Source of the DNA: Saccharum officinarum
Lineage: Eukaryota > Streptophyta > Magnoliopsida > Poales > Poaceae
Assembly (NCBI GenBank): GCA_020631735.1
Contig: CM036201.1
Coordinates: forward strand, 73,241,253-73,305,252
Reading direction: 5' to 3'
Length of the DNA: 64,000 nucleotides
Below, piece after piece: positions 57,930 through 64,000 of the stretch. Every line of letters starts with the position of its first letter. Position 1 is the first letter of the stretch. The notes under the pieces are model-generated. The model did no database searches and had not been told where the DNA came from. It was given only the letters and a program-made list of their open reading frames with translations. A program made the translations under genes and the position numbers.

Positions 57930-59112
57930 TGGTGAAGCTGTCAACTCAAACCATGCTTGTCCACTCGGGTGTCACATGAGAATGAGGCGATGAGGATAAA
58001 GATCATAGACGTTTTGACTTTTGAGAGATGTAATAAACAATAATCCAATATATAATCCCAGTTAAATAGTAAATGTTGTTACTCTTACTTTCATTGAATA
58101 TACAGATCATTGAATATACTTTCATATTAAACTTATTTAGAGACATAAATGTTACACGTATTTTCTATAAATCTATTAAAGTTAAATAAATTTGACTAAC
58201 ACGATTCCCGTAACTACTCTAATTTTGAGCCGGAGGAATAGTTCTTAGGCATATCTGCCGTCCAGAAAAATTCCACAACAAATATGGATTGCAACTGCTG
58301 AACCTTCAGTCACAGCATATCAAGTCTGAATTTCAGCGTGAAACATCCAGTAATGATTGACGTCTGACGGAAAACTGGCAGCTCCATGTTTCCAGAAAGG
58401 CTCACATGGCATCTCTGATTGCAAAACAAATTCCATTCCATCGAATATCTGTTATTTTCGCTTTTCAAAAAACAAATTTAACAAAATATATATTAAAAAT
58501 ATTAATATTTATAATACATAATTAATATCATTGAAAAAAAATCTTTGAATATAGTTTTTAATAAATTTATTTGGAAATACAAATATTGCATGTATTTTTT
58601 AAAAATCGAGTCAACCTTGCAGCACAAAAATAAAAAAAAACAACATATATTCTAGGACGGAGATAGTACTGTATTCTCAATATGATGACTTTCGAGCATA
58701 AGCGAACAAGGCATGCAACCACAAACAGTAAACTACACATGAACCAGAACACCAGTAAACCATAACAACAAACTACGGATGACATAAACAGTAAACCTTT
58801 CAATGTCCAATCGGACCAGAACACCAGATCATGAACCCAGCGACCAAAGCCGATCCCAGGGGAGCATTACATTAATCAATCGCAAGTCACATAGAATAAT
58901 CTCTTACTCTGTTATTAAAGTGACTACAACAGAATTAGACAAGGAAAATGGTCAATGGTACAATAAGAAGATAGTGGCACAATCCCGCGGCGAGAAGAGA
59001 ACAAGAACTCTCACACAAATATAGTACATGAACCACAAAATAAAAAACAGGGCGAGGATGGCCAGGCTTGCACAAAACAAGCTGAACACTACAAACGCCT
59101 TCCTCTTCAACT
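57930..59112. other. intergenic, no gene recognised
   Basis: AT-rich with two worn Stowaway-like patches (about 58080-58235 and 58490-58660; AAATGTTACACGTATTTTCT and GAGCCGGAGGAATAG motifs). The right end includes the 3' UTR of the UBP1-like gene. Confidence 0.4.
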
Positions 59113-62100
59113 CTAGTTGTAGTACATAAGCTGCTGGCTGATGACTGGTTCGGTAGCCATCGTAGAGGGCCTGGGAACCAGCAGCAGCAAGAAGACCTGC
59201 AGAAACCTGACCCGCGAGACCATGCTGGCCAGCAATCTGCCCGGCTGCAGCCTGGCTTAAGCCAAGCTGCTCTGATAAGCAAGAAGTTCTGCTGCCGTGA
59301 AACCTTGCGGAACACCTGGCATTGCTACAGCAGGCTGGTATGGAGCAACTGGAGGGGGTAGGGGCTTGGAAGTTGTCCCAGGTGGATTGGTTTGTTACCC
59401 ATGAGCACTACAAGAGAACACGGCAGTTAAAACCATTAGAACAATTACATAAAGGATTACGTAAGCAGGAGGCATTTAATGCTTTGATCTTACCTTAATT
59501 GGTTTCCCACGGACTACCAATCCATTGCCCATCTGAATAGCTAATGCTGCTTCCCCATGGGTGCTATATCTCACAAAATCCAAACCCTTTATCCTGTTGA
59601 ACACGGATTTCCTCGATTGCCCCGACCCCCAGCATAGAAGTGGCGGTGAAGCTCGTCACGGTTAACCTGGCCAGTTAAGTGAAAGATTTAGGTGCTACAG
59701 TTTCTATGGTGTCTAGAGAGCTAGGAAAAAGTAATCAGAAACACATTCACTCTAATCTCAGTAGCACTAGTAACAGTGGAAAAGTCTGGAAACTAGAACA
59801 AGTTGGGACGATGAAAGTTGTTATGCAGCAATTTGATGCACCTCATGTCCGAGTTGCCAACATATACAGTAGTACAATCAGGATTGTTCTCTGGGTTCTC
59901 TTTACTTCCTGCCATCCTGGCTTGCATCCATTGCGCAGAATATAATCAAGCAAATGGCAAAATCAGCAGTGAGGAAGATCCTTATTGGCTCAAAATTTTA
60001 TCACTAATTATGTGGCATGTTCTTCATCTCATGCCAATAATTCAATATAAACATGGTAAGGTTGACAGCCTTAAAAAGAAAAACACTGTTGTTTTTCTGG
60101 TCATGAAATCATTCAAAAACACTAACCTGAACTGCTGGAGCTACCATTTGTTAGTACAACTGCGTTATGACTGTCAGTTTCTGGTTTCTCTTCTGAATTG
60201 TTCTTTGTTGCCCAGTTGCACCTTATTTGTCTGCTTCCAAGCCATTTTCCTACAAATTAGTTTTCCAAAATTCAGAAGTTGCAGATACATAATAATTCAG
60301 TACACTGCAGTCATGAAAAAAAGTAGTGAATATCGTCATAGGAACTGACAGCATGCTTACCAGTCATTTCAGTAATAGCAGTTTCAGCTTCCTGCACCAG
60401 CAAAGAGAATAGTACAAGTAAGCAAGTGTAACACTGACGGAAAATGCCAGTTCATACTCAAACTTCATGTGCATGGTATATGAAATATAAACTAACACAT
60501 TACAGTTTGAATTTTAACTATGGATACAACAGGAGCCAGATAAAAAGTTTAATCAGGTGCCACAACCAATGAAGTCTCACAAGAACATTTTAGAATTTAG
60601 ACAGTAATGAGAAAATAGCATTATAAAATTATTTCACGCAAAAAATGGGTCCAAATATATAAAAAAAAAATAGATTTGAAGCATGAGAAATTAACATCAC
60701 ATTGTCTTAAACTAGCAGTAATCTGCAAACAATTCGCTAATTTAGACTATAATATTGCCTTTAACAGAATTCAGGCACGAGAGAAATTCACCAGTACCCA
60801 AACATTTAAATTCAAAAACAATAGGAAAAGAAATGAACTGTGGTATCAAGGCACATGAATGAAAATGGTGACAGTTCTGCAAAATTCAAGGAAGCAAAGT
60901 CTGATTTGTCCGTGCCTGTTGATTACGAAAGGAGACAAAAACCATAACCCCTGGAGCGTCCAGTTTTGTTGTCCCACATGACTCGAGCATCACTGCACAT
61001 AAATGATACAAATGAAAATCTAAAAGGCTACAGACAAGCCAAAAATGGTAGAAGCTAAGAGAGAAGCCATAGTGTCCAAACTCTATCGTTCTAAATTCAA
61101 TAGCACAAGAAATAGATAGATTTGAGATAGCATATTGCGAAATTTGAATAACAAGTCAGCATTAAAGCATAGGCTGTAGTCAAGCTCGTCAGAGATGCCA
61201 TCAATTATACAAAGAACTAAGACTTACGAACAAGAAGGATATGCTGAGAAACAGGCATAAAGAGTTGCATCATTCACTTCAGAACTTAAATCACCAACCA
61301 AAAAAATATGGAAATGCCCTGGAAATAATTCAATGGGCACTGTTAACCAAACAAGGATTATAATATATGAAAAAGAAAGAGACAACAGGAATATATTTTT
61401 TTTAAGAATATCTCACCTGACGTATCCTCCCTCTGCGTACTTGCATATGCCCAGTTCACCTTGATTGCTTGTCCATATCTGTGTAAGGATTGCGACAATA
61501 AAGAACACCAGAATTTAAATCTCTGAAACTTGTGTTGTTTCAAAAGTAGTATAAACAGCAGAACTTACATGTGACGCCCGTGAAGGGTCATGATGGCTAG
61601 AGCAGCAGATCTTCGATCATAGTAGTCCACAAACCCAAAGGAAGACTGCAGAAAAGAGTTAATGCTCATCAGATAAATGCAATTGACTCAAAACAGTATA
61701 TATGCTGTGAATTATCAGCCTGAGAAAAGAGATCATAAGATTCTATGCAGTAGCATAAAGCATCTGGAAAATTTACCATCAAGTATCAAGTCTTACAACT
61801 AAATATATAAAAAACACTTGTGCGTACTCGGGGTATCTATGTGCTAACACACCAACAGAAAAAAAATATGTTGGAATATTTGTGTTCCTCTTAGCGTTTC
61901 ATAAAAACCATCGTTTTCATAAAACCATGGGTTCAAACACATAAGCACATGTGCCTTCATAAAAGTTGGAGGGCTGTTTCAATACAATAATTTCTGATGC
62001 AACATCACTTGTACTCACAAATCTTAAAACATTGACTGCAGAAGTTCACCTTCTCTTTCCGTATGAGCTTGCATCTATTCCACAAGGCCAGCACTCTGGA

Positions 62101-62521
62101 AAACTTCAATCAAAAGGCTCTCCGTGACGTATAGGGTTCACATTTCCAACATACCTATTCAGCAAATCATCATGGCTTAAAATCATACTTTGGAAAAGAA
62201 GATAACTACATAAAACTTCAAGTAGGTACCATAAGACTGTATTTAGATTATGCAACTACAATTAGCTACAGATTTTAGCACCAAGCATAAATGTGAAACT
62301 GTGCATCACCTAAAATTTGGTTTTCGTTACCTTTTAAAACTCCAGATCTTTTATTTTTTTAAAAGAACATAGTTGCACAGATGAAAAGGGAAAAAGGAAA
62401 AGTAAGCTATCAATCACATATGAAAGTGAAAACAGAGAAGAACCACCGAAAGCACTCACACACTGCGACAAGTGGAAGGATCAAACCCAGGTGGAAGGTG
62501 CCAATGGAAAATAGGTTCCAT
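59113..62521 (-). CDS. UBP1: UBP1/TIA-1-like oligouridylate-binding protein, three RRMs (5' end not assembled)
   Basis: Exons: 62521-62462, 62154-62050, 61645-61569, 61478-61417, 61318-61228, 60992-60916, 60391-60361, 60249-60127, about 59930-59842, 59666-59494 and 59407-59113. The layout is [12 protein letters not shown] leading into RRM1 ([18 protein letters not shown]), [15 protein letters not shown]2 ([31 protein letters not shown]), CNWATK, RRM3 ([25 protein letters not shown]), then an Ala/Gln-rich tail ([17 protein letters not shown]). This is the plant UBP1 order; such proteins bind U-rich RNA and act in splicing, mRNA stability and stress granules. At least eight one- or two-base indels break exons, mostly in homopolymers, whereas splice sites are nearly all canonical. 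One donor is GC (60915). The N-terminus probably lies in the N gap. Confidence 0.82.
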
Positions 62522-62661
62522 CTGCAAAATATAAAATATAGAAAAAAAAAAAGAAATACTTATTGTAAAACAAGCTATAATGACAAAGCAAATCAAACAA
62601 AAGTACAATTGTGTACTACACTAATTGTGAAACACGCTAATGACAAGCAAATCAAAACAAA

Positions 62662-62761
62662 NNNNNNNNNNNNNNNNNNNNNNNNNNNNNNNNNNNNNNN
62701 NNNNNNNNNNNNNNNNNNNNNNNNNNNNNNNNNNNNNNNNNNNNNNNNNNNNNNNNNNNNN
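62662..62761. other. assembly gap (100 N)
   Basis: One hundred Ns. Unlike the first gap, the flanks do not repeat each other. It likely hides the first exon and promoter of the UBP1-like gene. Confidence 0.97.
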
Positions 62762-64000
62762 CCGCTGAAAGGTCTTGATGGCTAGAGGGGGGTGAATAGC
62801 CTATTAAAATTTCTACAAAGATAAGCTAAACAAGTTTATCAATAAAACAAATAGCGAGATGCGAGTTTTGCTTAGCCTACGGGGTGTTGCAAGCCACCTA
62901 ACCAATTCACAATTCTAGTAATTGCACTCAACCGCACAAGTCAAACCGAGAAGGAAACTACAACTAGCAAGCTGCACAAAGAAGCTACTCTAGCAAAGCT
63001 AACTAGCTAGCAAAGATAACTAAGAAAGTAATGTGGAGTTGAGTTAGGAGGGTATCACCGAGGGCGAAGTATTGAGCCAACCATTATGATCAACAATGAA
63101 TACCAAGATAACGAACACCGGGATCAATCAATCACAATATGAAAGTGATGACACGAAGATTTATCCCGAGGTCACGTGCTTGCCGCACGCTATCCCGTTG
63201 TGTCCCTCTTCACCACGTGGTTCGGTGGCTAATCGGTCACACCGAGCCTCTCAAAAGGCACCACAAGAACCTACCAAATGGCAAAAGGTTGCAATAACAC
63301 GAGCAATATACTAATGTTGCCTTTGGCGCTTCGCCGAGGTAGGCACAAACCCCTCACAATCACCGGAGGTGGCCAAGAACAACCAACTCTTGCCAACGCC
63401 TCCAAGCTGCTCCAAGCCGTCTAGGTGGCGGCAACCACCCAAGAGAAACAGAATCCCGCAGCAAATCAACCACCAGTGCAACTAGATGCTATCTCACAAT
63501 GCAAATGCACTTGGATCACTCAATCTCACTTCGATATGCAAAGAAGCAAGAGAGATGAGTGGGAGGGGAGTTGCTTTAGCTCAAAGTGCTCACAAGTAAT
63601 GTCAAATGTCGAGAGATGGAGCCTTGAGCCGGCCAACGAGTATTTATAGACGTACCCCTTCGAATATAGCCGTTAGAAACTTAAACAGCCGAAATCGGCT
63701 GACCGGACGCGCTGGTCCAACTGACCGACGCGCCGTTGCCCCAACGGCTAACTCGTGAAGTACTGACCGGACGCGCTGGTCCAAGACCGGACACGCTGGT
63801 TGCCCAATGGCTAACTGCAAAGCAACGACCGGACGCGCTGGTCCAACTGACCGGACGCGCCGGGAACGACCGGACGCGCTGGTCCCGTGAACGACCGGAC
63901 GCGCTGGTCGCCTGAGCAGCGCTCAACGAAACAACGACTGGACGCGCTGAAGGAACATGACCGGACGCGACAGTGCCAGCGTCCGGTTACAGTCCAGTAA
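62762..64000. mobile_element. retroelement-like non-coding region, unclassified
   Basis: GATGGCTAGAGGGGGGTGAA near the left edge is a phrase common in dispersed plant repeats. No coding domain is found. The right end is a GC-rich motif array (63695-63990). It runs off the window. Confidence 0.4.
63695..63990. repeat. GACCGGACGCGCTGG motif array
   Basis: About ten exact or near copies of GACCGGACGCGCTGG, several extended to TGACCGGACGCGCTGGTCC, at irregular 18-45 bp spacing. Organisation parallels the GCGGACAGTCCGC array at 30543-30975. Confidence 0.88.

Noticed and set aside
59113..62521. Reading the UBP1-like gene as a processed pseudogene
   Set aside because: It retains at least ten introns with canonical borders, so it is not retroposed.

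Overview
The window is nuclear DNA from a grass. Plant-type intron-exon genes sit in a dense bed of nested transposable elements: Ty3/Gypsy LTRs, 5'-truncated LINEs, and Tourist-, Stowaway- and hAT-type MITEs. A panicoid grass of the Saccharum/Sorghum type would fit, but that is inference from general TE character. Two 100-N gaps (34759-34858, 62662-62761) and many one-base indels show this is draft assembly sequence.

Layout. 1-3330: 3' part of a long LTR (copy A). 3729-7482 (-): intact five-exon BT1-like mitochondrial carrier gene, 379 codons. 7800-10613: MITEs inserted into a dead LINE. 10614-25758 (-): a tandem Ty3/Gypsy chromovirus array (copy B) with one full 13.0-kb element (3.87-kb LTRs, gag-protease, pol with chromodomain) plus a truncated second unit. 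25757-32081: degenerate repeats, nested MITEs, and an RNase H LINE fragment flanked by 262-bp direct repeats. 32082-38980 (+): 5' LTR, primer-binding site and leader of a related element (copy C), with a mis-joined contig overlap inside. 39091-39144: a histone H3 start fragment. 40371-45887: MITE cluster and a second LINE remnant. 48270-48780 (-): ELMO-domain gene fragment. 51946-52600 (-): uncharacterised ORFs. 52947-56416 (+): intact eight-exon RluA-type pseudouridine synthase gene. 56719-57901 (-): frame-broken PPR gene. 59113-62521 (-): UBP1/TIA-1-like RNA-binding protein gene with correct introns but many one-base indels. 62762-64000: retroelement-like sequence ending in a GC-rich repeat array.

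The most interesting signal is inside the long LTRs. Copies B and C are too diverged to align easily over most of their length. Both nevertheless carry two short exons with the same splice phases, joined in frame by an unusual GC-AG intron of about 1.05 kb. Together these encode an acidic peptide with a Cys-x-x-Cys tail. Across 12 consecutive identical residues (LPECPDHRPSTF) all seven codon differences are synonymous, including a TCG/AGT serine switch. A hairpin with a conserved 8-bp stem lies just upstream of the 3' splice site, and a highly conserved block with a 12-bp palindrome lies in the intron. This looks like an accessory gene carried in the LTR.

The host genes (carrier, pseudouridine synthase, PPR, UBP1-like) have no shared pathway apparent from the sequence, beyond three of them having likely organellar or RNA-related roles.
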